Source of the DNA: Lachnospiraceae bacterium UBA3401
GTDB lineage: Bacteria; Bacillota; Clostridia; Lachnospirales; Lachnospiraceae
NCBI GenBank assembly: GCA_002358575.1
Contig: DEPD01000092.1
Coordinates: forward strand, 1 to 31,521
Reading direction: 5' to 3'
DNA: 31,521 bases
The translations under genes were made by a program, and so were the position numbers. The notes under the pieces are model-generated. The model was given only the letters and a program-made list of their open reading frames with translations, had not been told where the DNA came from and did no database searches. Shown piece by piece: positions 22,461 to 30,300 of this stretch; position 1 is the stretch's first letter; the number at the start of each line of letters is the position of its first letter.

Positions 22461-23387
22461 ATGAGTGAGACAAAAGAGTATGCAAATGCAGAGAAAGATT
22501 TTTTGGCAGGATATGATATAAATCAATATGAACGTCCATCTATCGCGGCAGATGTCGCAGTCTTTTCGATTGGAAGAAAGCTGACATCAGATGCAGAGTA
22601 CCGTAAACTTCCGCCCAAAACACTAAGGCTGCTTATGATACGGCGTGCCGAGCAGCCATTTTGTGGGGAGTGGGCCCTTCCCGGCGGTTTTATGCAGAAG
22701 GGGGAGACAATACAGGAGACGGCAAAACGCGAGTTGATGGAAGAGACAGGGACAGACAAAGCATATCTTGCACTCTGTGATGTTTTTAGCGATATGGGGC
22801 GTGATCCGAGAGGTTGGATTATCTCACAGTCTTTTATTGCGGTGCTCAATGAAGAAGACCTTGCAAATGGACAGCTTCAAGCGAGCGGTGACGCGGGTGA
22901 AGCCGCATGGTTTGATATTACTGTAGAAAAAAAAGCAGAGCAGAAGCAGGAGCAAGGGACTGCGATTACCTGTGAGAATGATTATGCGCTCACATTGGAG
23001 CGCAGTATGTCAGGAGAGAGTACTATCCTTCGCGCAGTAGTTCGAGAACAGACTGCATATCGCGATTATCATGAGATTGTCACATATCAGATTGTGGAAT
23101 CCGAGAGAATTGCATTTGACCATGCAAGAATTATCGTCAGCGCATTTTATCGTCTTCAGCGGATGTTAGATAGCGATATTCGGATTGCATTTGACTTTAT
23201 GCCAGAGTATTTTACACTGACAGACTTGCAGGAGGCGGTGGAGTTAATTTCAGGGCAGGAGTTAATCAAACCGAATTTTAGGCGAAAAATTAGCGAGTAT
23301 GTGTTGGAAACGGACCGGCGAGTACAGAATGGTGGACACAGACCAGCAAAGGAATTTGTCAGAAACCTGAATCGGTTTTATCGCTAG
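22461..23387 (+). CDS. nrtR: Nudix domain plus winged-helix protein, probable NrtR-type NAD regulator
   Basis: A 308-residue protein with an N-terminal Nudix domain and a C-terminal winged helix. This is the plan of NrtR, a repressor of NAD genes that binds ADP-ribose or related dinucleotides. The Nudix box is complete: G76-x5-E82-x7-REL-x-EE-x-G97, seen as GGFMQKGE and RELMEETG. Many NrtR proteins have a degenerate box, so this one may hydrolyse as well as sense. The C-terminal part has FDFMPEYFTLTDLQEAVELI and KPNFRRKISEYV, the usual NrtR DNA-binding pattern. A charged insert near 155-185 lengthens the Nudix domain. It is the last gene, 18 bases after nadE, which suits autoregulation through the palindromes at 17121-17197. 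Confidence 0.83.
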   Translation: MSETKEYANAEKDFLAGYDINQYERPSIAADVAVFSIGRKLTSDAEYRKLPPKTLRLLMIRRAEQPFCGEWALPGGFMQKGETIQETAKRELMEETGTDKAYLALCDVFSDMGRDPRGWIISQSFIAVLNEEDLANGQLQASGDAGEAAWFDITVEKKAEQKQEQGTAITCENDYALTLERSMSGESTILRAVVREQTAYRDYHEIVTYQIVESERIAFDHARIIVSAFYRLQRMLDSDIRIAFDFMPEYFTLTDLQEAVELISGQELIKPNFRRKISEYVLETDRRVQNGGHRPAKEFVRNLNRFYR

Positions 23388-23390
23388 AAA

Positions 23391-23544
23391 CTGGCAACAG
23401 TTCAGCCTTTGACTTCCTGTTACAGGCATCAAGCCATGCAAAACTATTTCGTGGTGGCTTGATGCCTAATTCAAGAACGCCATTGGCGTTCTTGCTACGA
23501 AGCGCGCATCATGTATAGCATGATAACATTCTTTTGCGCGCTTC
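23391..23544. repeat. Multi-hairpin intergenic element, copy B
   Basis: It starts just after the NAD operon. A weak first hairpin (AACAG 23396-23400 with CTGTT 23417-23421) is followed by three perfect ones. AGGCATCAAGCCA (23424-23436) pairs with 23455-23467. CAAGAACGCC (23472-23481) pairs with GGCGTTCTTG (23485-23494). GAAGCGCGC (23499-23507) pairs with GCGCGCTTC (23536-23544) and encloses ATCATG/CATGAT. The stretch 23430-23460 matches copy A (2727-2757) at 27 of 31 bases. The second hairpin could also end NAD-operon transcription, although no T run follows. Confidence 0.7.
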
Positions 23545-23676
23545 TGCAATCCGCCGGAGGCATATCAGATGGGGGATTGAATCCCGCCACTGATACAAAT
23601 AAGCTGTGCACCGTCTATAGAGGCGGGAGTCATACCACATCTGATGTATTGGATTTTTGTTTGGGAGCTGGAAAAT
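23545..23676 (+). other. Structured leader of the hsp70-like gene
   Basis: No gene is seen here. ATCAGATG (23564-23571) pairs perfectly with CATCTGAT (23638-23645) across 66 bases that contain GGGAT/ATCCC and other GC-rich pieces. The long-range pair and its place directly before the hsp70 ribosome site suggest a folded leader, perhaps a heat- or ligand-sensitive one. I do not recognise a known riboswitch. Confidence 0.35.
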
Positions 23677-25371
23677 ATGATAATAGGAATTGATTTGGGA
23701 ACGACAAACAGCCTTGCCTGTGTATATAGAAACGGTAAGGCGGAGCTGATACCCAACAGCTTTGGTACATATTTAACACCAAGCGTTGTGAGTTTTGAAA
23801 ATAATGGTGCTGTTGTTGTGGGTGCCATTGCAAAAGAGCGGCTGGTGACCAATCCAACAGATACAGCAGCATCGTTTAAACGCTTTATGGGCAGTCCGAA
23901 AACATTTTGTTTAGCAGGAAAAGAATTTACACCGCAGGAACTTTCTGCATTTGTTCTGCGTCAGCTAAAGCAGGATGCAGAACAATATCTAGGTGAGGAA
24001 GTGACCGAGGCAGTCATTAGCGTTCCGGCGTATTTTAATAACAATCAGCGCGCCGCAACGCTTGAAGCGGGCAGAATCGCGGGAATTCATGTGGAGCGTC
24101 TTGTCAATGAACCTTCTGCTGCCGCGCTTGCCAGCAGTATGCTGACCGAGGAGGACGAGCAGATTTATCTTGTATTTGATTTTGGTGGCGGCACGCTGGA
24201 TGTTTCGGTGGTGGATTATTTTAATAATGTGATTGAGATTGTGGCAGTGAGCGGTGACAATCATCTTGGCGGAAATGATTTTGACAGTAAGATTGCAGCG
24301 TATTTTTGTGCCAGCCATAATATTGATATGGATAGTCTTTCACCACAAAAGCAAGCAACTCTAATACGTCTTGCAGAGAAGGCGAAAAAAGAGCTTACAG
24401 AGAAAGAAAGCGCGCTGTTACATATGGAGATTGTGGGAGAAGACAAGGCAGTTATCCTAAATAATGAGATTTTAATTTCCTGTTGCGGTACGCTTTTTGA
24501 CAGGATAGAGACAGCAGTGAAACATGCGCTTAGAGACAGTGGTTACTCTGTAACAGATATCAACGAGATTATTTTAGCGGGCGGATCTAGCAAAATGCCG
24601 GTTGTGTCTTATTTTTTACAAAGTATTCTTGGCAAAAAGCCAATTATGATAGGCTCACCTGATGAAGTGATTGCGCAGGGAGCTGGAATTTATGCGGGGA
24701 TTAAGGCACGCAAGGAGGAGATACGTGACATGTTGCTGACTGACATCTGTCCCTTTACGCTCGGTGTTGGAATCCATAATCCAAGCAATCTGAATGGACA
24801 TCTCAATATGTCGCCAATCATTGAACGAAATAGTGTGCTGCCTATCTCAAAAACTGGAATTTACACCAATGTTGAAGATATGCAGAGGAGAGTTAAATTT
24901 AATATCTATCAGGGAGAATCGTTTGACTGTGCAGACAACCTATGTCTAGGTTCCGTTATTATTGAGATTGCACCAATGAAAGCCAGAGAGGCATCTATCA
25001 AAGTAATTTTTTCGTATGATATTAATGGGATTCTTGTTGTGGATGTGGAAGATAATCTTAGCACCAACAAAAAACAGGCAATCTTTAAAAGTGAAGGAAT
25101 GAACCTTTCGCCAAAAGAGATTGCAGAAAAAATAGAAGCGTTAAAACAATATCAATCAGATTTTTCTGGTGATGAACGGGATAAGCTGCTTCTAGCGCGG
25201 GGACAACGTCTCTATCAAGAGTTGACAGGAATAAATAGAACACGTATTGCTGAGGCAATGCAGGAGTACGAGTATATTTTGTCAGCAAATGACAAACATG
25301 CAAAACATATACTTCGCCAGCAGATTACAGCAATGTTTGACCGATTTGAGGAGTTTTTTGATGTTGAATAG
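23677..25371 (+). CDS. Hsp70 family chaperone (DnaK paralogue)
   Basis: A 564-residue ATP-driven chaperone. The nucleotide-binding domain is complete: phosphate 1 IGIDLGTTNS (residues 3-12), VPAYFNNNQRAAT, NEPSAAAL, phosphate 2 VFDFGGGTLDVSVV, and adenosine motif LAGGSSKMPVV. A substrate-binding beta domain follows (about 365-480) with a short C-terminal helical part. It lacks about 50-70 residues of lid and the disordered tail of the housekeeping DnaK, so it is a dedicated paralogue. It has no GrpE or classical DnaJ neighbour, but is followed by a membrane-anchored J-like protein. An upstream in-frame ATG at 23644 has no ribosome site. The ATG at 23677 follows GGGAGCTGGAAAAT. The 3' end lies in a 49-base tandem duplication. 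Confidence 0.94.
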   Translation: MIIGIDLGTTNSLACVYRNGKAELIPNSFGTYLTPSVVSFENNGAVVVGAIAKERLVTNPTDTAASFKRFMGSPKTFCLAGKEFTPQELSAFVLRQLKQDAEQYLGEEVTEAVISVPAYFNNNQRAATLEAGRIAGIHVERLVNEPSAAALASSMLTEEDEQIYLVFDFGGGTLDVSVVDYFNNVIEIVAVSGDNHLGGNDFDSKIAAYFCASHNIDMDSLSPQKQATLIRLAEKAKKELTEKESALLHMEIVGEDKAVILNNEILISCCGTLFDRIETAVKHALRDSGYSVTDINEIILAGGSSKMPVVSYFLQSILGKKPIMIGSPDEVIAQGAGIYAGIKARKEEIRDMLLTDICPFTLGVGIHNPSNLNGHLNMSPIIERNSVLPISKTGIYTNVEDMQRRVKFNIYQGESFDCADNLCLGSVIIEIAPMKAREASIKVIFSYDINGILVVDVEDNLSTNKKQAIFKSEGMNLSPKEIAEKIEALKQYQSDFSGDERDKLLLARGQRLYQELTGINRTRIAEAMQEYEYILSANDKHAKHILRQQITAMFDRFEEFFDVE

Positions 25372-25432
25372 AGAACAGGAAATGCCTGACCGACTTGAGG
25401 AGTTTTTTAATGTTGAATAGAGAACAGGAAAT
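25332..25432 (+). repeat. 49-bp tandem duplication at the hsp70/J-protein junction
   Basis: The segment 25332-25380 is repeated at 25381-25429 and on to 25432 with four mismatches. Each copy holds GAGGAG, TTTTTT and ATGTTGAATAGAGAACAGG. In copy 1 the hsp70 stop TAG overlaps an ATG that reads a 19-codon peptide. In copy 2 the same ATG (25410) starts the real J-like protein. Before duplication the two genes must have overlapped by a few bases. Confidence 0.9.
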
Positions 25433-26894
25433 TTGGGAAGCACTGGGTATTACGCCGACCACAAATAAAAGAGAAGTGAAAAAGGCATATGCGGAGGCTG
25501 TCAAACATTGTCACCCAGAGGAAGAACCAGAAGCATTTCAGAAACTATATGAAGCATATCAGGCAGCACTCAATCTCTGTGCGCTTCGAGTTAAAGGGCA
25601 GTCTGTTTTGCAGCAGGAGGAGACTTCTGATATTCAAACTTTGTTCGTGGAAACAATTTCAGAATCAGAAGAAACTGTTGTGCCAGAAAATAACGCCAGA
25701 CAGGAAGATAATGAATCCTATGAGAAAGCCCGCCAGTTATTCAATCAGATTCCACATGAAAAAAGTTCCAAAATACTGCCCGAAAACGATCAGCAAAACA
25801 AGCCTTTTAAGCTTTCGGATCGGGAGAGCGTACAAAATTCTTTACCAAGAGATTTTAATATAGAAGAGATAAAAAAATATGAGACACTGTTTGCACAAAA
25901 CAGTCAAAGGCAGCAGGAAGTGTTATTATATTGGGAGTCTCTCTGGAAGGAATATGTGGCAAAACCAAGTTCACAGAATGGCGCAGGGCTGCTTCAATTT
26001 ATGTATAGCAGCGATTTTTCTTTAATACGCGATTTGGACATTGTGCCAAGAAAAATTGCAGCGTTTTATACAAAAGAGCCGTTGGAAATCCCAAAGGATT
26101 TTTTGTATGCGCTTTGGGATATTTTTGATTATCGAAACTATGATGCTGTTGCAGACCAGGCACTTTATGACCTTGGATATCAAAAATTATACTGGATATT
26201 GAAAAAAGAGTGTGATAGATATGCCGAGATATCGATATTTGGCAGACATGGAAAACTTGCAAAAAATGCTAAGAGAATTTTCTATGTTGGTATCTTTGTC
26301 TTGATTGTCGTGGTTTCCTTTAGTTTAACAATACGGACAAATGAAATCAACCGCAATCGATATCCAAACCGTAAGGCAGCGTGTGCACGGGTGCGGGATG
26401 CGCTCAAAGAAAAATATCCTGACTTTCTTTTTTCCGGCGGAATGTATCCACCTGACAATACGGAGAGAGAATATGTTATTAAAGCAAAGATAGCGCCCAA
26501 AGGCGAATTATTGTCCAGGACACAAGATATTTGTGTAACAATTGTGGATGATGGAAAAGGAAATATTGTTTCTTACAGCGATGACTTTGAGAAGCGAAGC
26601 ATACAGATGCTTGCCAATAAATATGGACTGCATTGTACAATCTCGCTGGAAGAAGCTTCTGAAGGGTACTTTTTGTCTGTGGAGCTTACAAAGGCAGGCA
26701 CAATGGAAGCACAGGAAGCCGAGTTGGCAAATATTTATGCAGTGATTCAGAAAGACACTGTGCAGAATTTTAATCCATCTCACATTGTTTTTCATGTAAA
26801 AGATGCAAATAATAATCTGGAAAAACAATTACAGTATACTTTTTCAGACTTGCCCAGCCAGAAGACTCTTTTAAAGGAAATTTGGGAGGGATAA
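25410..26894 (+). CDS. Membrane-anchored J-domain-like protein
   Basis: A 494-residue partner candidate for the Hsp70 just upstream. The N-terminal 60 residues form a J-like domain (EIWEALGITPTTNKREVKKA, then AFQKLYEAYQAALN). The motif that should be HPD is HPE (residues 35-37), a known deviation in this kind of Hsp70-linked protein but a weakening change in classical J proteins. An acidic low-complexity linker runs to about 150, then a helical region. One membrane segment lies at about 291-309 (FYVGIFVLIVVVSFSLTI), then about 185 residues predicted outside the cell or in the membrane face. GAGGAG lies eight bases before the ATG at 25410 in the second copy of a 49-base duplication. It ends one base short of the convergent XRE gene. 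Confidence 0.82.
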   Translation: MLNREQEIWEALGITPTTNKREVKKAYAEAVKHCHPEEEPEAFQKLYEAYQAALNLCALRVKGQSVLQQEETSDIQTLFVETISESEETVVPENNARQEDNESYEKARQLFNQIPHEKSSKILPENDQQNKPFKLSDRESVQNSLPRDFNIEEIKKYETLFAQNSQRQQEVLLYWESLWKEYVAKPSSQNGAGLLQFMYSSDFSLIRDLDIVPRKIAAFYTKEPLEIPKDFLYALWDIFDYRNYDAVADQALYDLGYQKLYWILKKECDRYAEISIFGRHGKLAKNAKRIFYVGIFVLIVVVSFSLTIRTNEINRNRYPNRKAACARVRDALKEKYPDFLFSGGMYPPDNTEREYVIKAKIAPKGELLSRTQDICVTIVDDGKGNIVSYSDDFEKRSIQMLANKYGLHCTISLEEASEGYFLSVELTKAGTMEAQEAELANIYAVIQKDTVQNFNPSHIVFHVKDANNNLEKQLQYTFSDLPSQKTLLKEIWEG

Positions 26895-26895
26895 G

Positions 26896-27123
26896 TTAAG
26901 GAGCAGGAAAATTAAAAATTGCATTCATGTCACAGTCAAGGATTTTGCAGCAGGCATACAAAAGCGATACAGCCGGATTTTGTGTGCCTTTTTCTATTCT
27001 GTTATAAGAATATACTGAGATGTCTATTCCAGAAATCTGTAGTTTTGTGACCATATCAACCTGCTTTATTTTTAAGGCTTTGCGCCGTTTTGCAATATTG
27101 CTGCCAATCTGAATATCGTTCAC
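26896..27123 (-). CDS. XRE/Cro-CI family transcriptional regulator, possibly 5'-damaged
   Basis: A 75-residue DNA-binding protein that is essentially one helix-turn-helix domain (NIAKRRKALKIKQVDMVTKL, then YSYNRIEKGTQNPAVSLL and ILDCDMNAIF). The length is normal for the small XRE family with ISxYxYxxIExG. The only start is GTG at 27123, with no Shine-Dalgarno sequence before it (upstream reads CACCATTGTCAATAA). The sequence upstream belongs to the broken surface-protein gene read the other way. The promoter and ribosome site may therefore have been lost by a rearrangement at about 27123-27133. Alternatively it is translated weakly from a leaderless or non-canonical start. Confidence 0.7.
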   Translation of the reverse strand: MNDIQIGSNIAKRRKALKIKQVDMVTKLQISGIDISVYSYNRIEKGTQNPAVSLLYACCKILDCDMNAIFNFPAP

Positions 27124-27132
27124 TTATTGACA

Positions 27133-27300
27133 ATGGTGACAGCGGGCTTGCCGCAATCCGCACTGACAGCGACAGCAGCGGAAAGAGAAACAGACCCCCA
27201 AGAGTATGTAGAAACAGACGCAGAGCAGCAAAATGATACTGCCATTAAAGCATTAGAATCGAAGGAAACTACAGAGGAGTATCCATCGGAAACAAGGTGA
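27133..27300 (+). pseudogene. N-terminal fragment of a broken surface protein gene
   Basis: A 55-codon frame reading MVTAGLPQSALTATAAERET and then an acidic linker, ending YPSETR-TGA. It looks like the end of a signal peptide with an AxA-type cleavage region (ALTATA) followed by the mature start of a secreted protein. The usual basic start and the first hydrophobic half of the signal are missing: the frame runs back into the XRE gene and then stops. No ribosome site precedes the ATG. It continues in sense, after a one-base frame change across the palindrome at 27295-27336, into the long surface protein. Confidence 0.6.
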
Positions 27301-27336
27301 ACTACCCATTGGCTTTAGACAATGGGTAGTTCACCT
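27295..27336. repeat. Perfect palindrome interrupting the surface protein gene
   Basis: The 17-base arm AGGTGAACTACCCATTG (27295-27311), an eight-base loop, and the exact complement at 27320-27336. Leaving out 37 bases (27298-27334) joins PSETR to LSGFPEEVQ and restores one reading frame; leaving out 40 also works. The shape resembles the subterminal hairpins of IS200/IS605-type elements and palindrome-associated mini-elements. No transposase gene is present. Confidence 0.75.
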
Positions 27337-30300
27337 GTCTGGATTTCCAGAGGAAGTACAGATTATTCGTTATCTTCCAGATGAAAATGGTGTGATGCGC
27401 GGTGAGGAGTGCGCTGGCACTATTACAGCAGAGCGTGGCGATACTGTTTATTTTCAGATAAAATGGAAAGATACAGAAGAAGGCGCATATCGTTTTTGCC
27501 AGACCAATATTTCGATTCCGGAAAATACCAATTCTTATCTGGGAATACAGCAGTTTAGCGGTATAGAAGGCGACGTATGGGGACTTACGCTGTACAATGA
27601 TATTGTGGTGCAGGCAAAACTAGAACCACATAGAATTATGCTTTCTTATGTCACAAGCGATATTACAGATTTGCAGGTAACAAATGGAAATGCGCAGATT
27701 TCTAGTGATATGCGCACGTTGGAGTGCTATGGTGGCGATGCGTTGTCTCTATCCTTTGGACTTGCGGAGAATATTACTTTAAAAAATATTTCGGCAGATG
27801 GGGCAGAACTTGACACTACACAAAAAGATAACATTTACACAGTGACTGTCCGTGACAGTGCGAAAATTCCACAGATTGGGCAGGTTACACTTGAGACAGA
27901 AGATGTGCTTGGCAGGTATGCACTCTCAGATTTGGACTGCAAAGTTGAATACGGGCAAAGTTCTGTTCCATATGAGGGAAAACCAGTACAGCCTGCAATC
28001 CGACGCGTGACAGTGCGGTTGCCGGGTTCTAAAAAAGAAACTGTTTTAAAAGAAAAGACAGACTACACGATATCCTGTCTAAATAATATTCAGGTTGGAG
28101 AGGCGACTCTTGTCATCACAGCAGCAGAGCGTTCCCAGCGATACAGAGGAAGTGTAGTTGTGCCGTTTACTATTTCTAAAGCTGCTGCGCCCGCAGTAAA
28201 AGATACCTTGATACAGCTAGAGGAAATCAGTGCAGGAATTGTGCAGCAGATAGATCTTTCTGAGCGCTGTGCGATTGAGACTGCATTTGAGAAAGGCGTA
28301 AAACCAATTGGATATCGTTTGGATTTGGACGATTGGGAATGTAATCTGGGCGGCGTGTTAAAAGGCGATCCTGTTTTGCAGGGCAGTACGCTGACAATTC
28401 ATACTTGGCCGGACGCAGACAAATACTCAGAACCAGCGGTTCTTGTTGTGTGGGCATCTTTTGCAAACTATGAAGACACAAGATTAAAACTGCGCGTACA
28501 ATTTGTGAAAAAAGAGGAATTGACCCTTGCAGGAACGGTGGCTGTGACAGATAAAGTCTATGATGGAATGCAGGTGACACCCGATCCATCAGGAGTCTAT
28601 GTGGCAGGCAAACCCGCATCGGCATCGGATAAGATTATGCAGGAATTAGATGGCTGGCTTATCTATCACTATACAGGAATCAACGGAACTGAGTATGATG
28701 CAAGCGAGGCGCCAAAGGATGTAGGTACCTATCAAGTCTCCGTTGCAATATCGGAAAATAATTTTGATTACAGTGCGGGATATATTTCGGCAGGTTCTTT
28801 TACAATCACCAAGAGACCTTTGTGGATGGAGGCGGAGAGCCTAACGCTTTTTATCAATGATTCAGCGCCGACAGGATACCATTATCGCATGGAGCCAGAG
28901 ACAGAAGAAATTTTGGCACTGACGGGGCTTGTTGAGGGGGACAGTATCATTTCAGAACCATTGGTAAGTTGTAACACACTCAATATGTCACAGGCAGGAG
29001 AATATCCAATAACAATAGATGTCTCACAGGTACAGATTTATAATCCATACAATCAGGAGGTAACACGAAATTATTCATTTGATATAAAAGAAGGAAAAGT
29101 GACGGTTACTTATCCAAAGATAGGCAGTTATACAGTAACTTACAGGTTGACAGGGCGCGGAAATGATATTATTCGTTCTGGTATGGAGGCAGGCAGCCTG
29201 CTGACAAGACCGATTGATCCCAAAGCGGACGGCTATGTATTTCTTGGGTGGTACAAAGATGAAAAGCTTGCCCAGTTGTGGGATTTTGACACAGATATCA
29301 TTCAGGAAAATATGACATTGTATGCAGGCTGGGCAGCAGGTGTTACGGAGAATAAAGGCGTTACGCTGTGCATTCAGCAGATTGCGGATCAGGTTTATAC
29401 TGGAAAGGCACTAAAACCCGCAGTCACTGTATATGCCAGTGATGGAACGACTTTGTTGAAAGCGGGAAAAGATTACAGTGTTTCTTACACAAACAATATT
29501 GATGCGGACACCAGCGAGAAAAAGTTTGGCAGTGGGACAATACCTAAAGGCGGTCTTGGCGTGCGCAAGGATCGGACAATCGATACTTCTGAGGGATTTG
29601 AAGAAAAACTGGCGTATGCGGTTGTCACCGGAAAAGGCAACTATGCAGGAACTGTCTGTATGAATTTCCATATTCACGCGGCAAGCATTGGGGAAGGAAA
29701 CAAGGCAGAAGAAAGTATGCCTGCAACAGGATTTACATTAAAATACACAGACCAGTTTGAGGAGAAAACTGGTAAAAATGCAAAAATTGTAAGTTCTTTA
29801 AAGTATCAGAAAACATTAAAATTAGGCGTTGACTATGTGCTTTCTGTGTGGGATATGGAAGGAAAAGACATTGTTCTCACGCAAAAAGGAGAGCTGCCGT
29901 TACAGGCGGGCAATTACTTGCTGACCATTGCAGGGCAAAGAAATTTTACAGGAAGCATTGTGAAAAAGCTGTATGTTTCTTCAAAAGACAAACTGATGAA
30001 AAATGCAAAAGTTACCTATGCCAAGACAGTGAAGGACGCTACCAGAGAACAGCTTCAAGAGGGAATTACGCAGTCAGAACTTCGCGTTTCCATTGGCGGC
30101 AGCACCCTTTCAGACAATGATTTTGAAGTTTCATACATAGATAATCATGCAATTGGCACAGCAGCAATGACCATTCATGGCAAAAATGGTTATGTGGGCA
30201 CAAAGAAGGTCACATTTAAAATCAAAGGAATTGCGTTTAAGGAAAAAGAGTTTGCGCCAATACAGCTAGAAGATTTGACATACAATGGAACTGCATTGAC

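Noticed and set aside
21909..22526. Open frame of about 200 codons on the minus strand opposite nadE
   Set aside because: Antisense shadow of the synthetase domain; the composition is not protein-like.
17235..23387. Prophage-borne origin of the NAD operon
   Set aside because: No integrase, phage structural gene, att-like repeat or tRNA was seen, and base composition looks like the neighbours.
23511..23693. Small plus-strand protein upstream of the hsp70-like gene
   Set aside because: It overlaps the hairpins and the hsp70 start in another frame and has no ribosome site; RNA structure explains the sequence better.
27295..27336. Rho-independent terminator for the fragment ending at 27300
   Set aside because: No T run follows on either side, and the stop codon lies inside the stem; a frame-breaking insertion explains it better.
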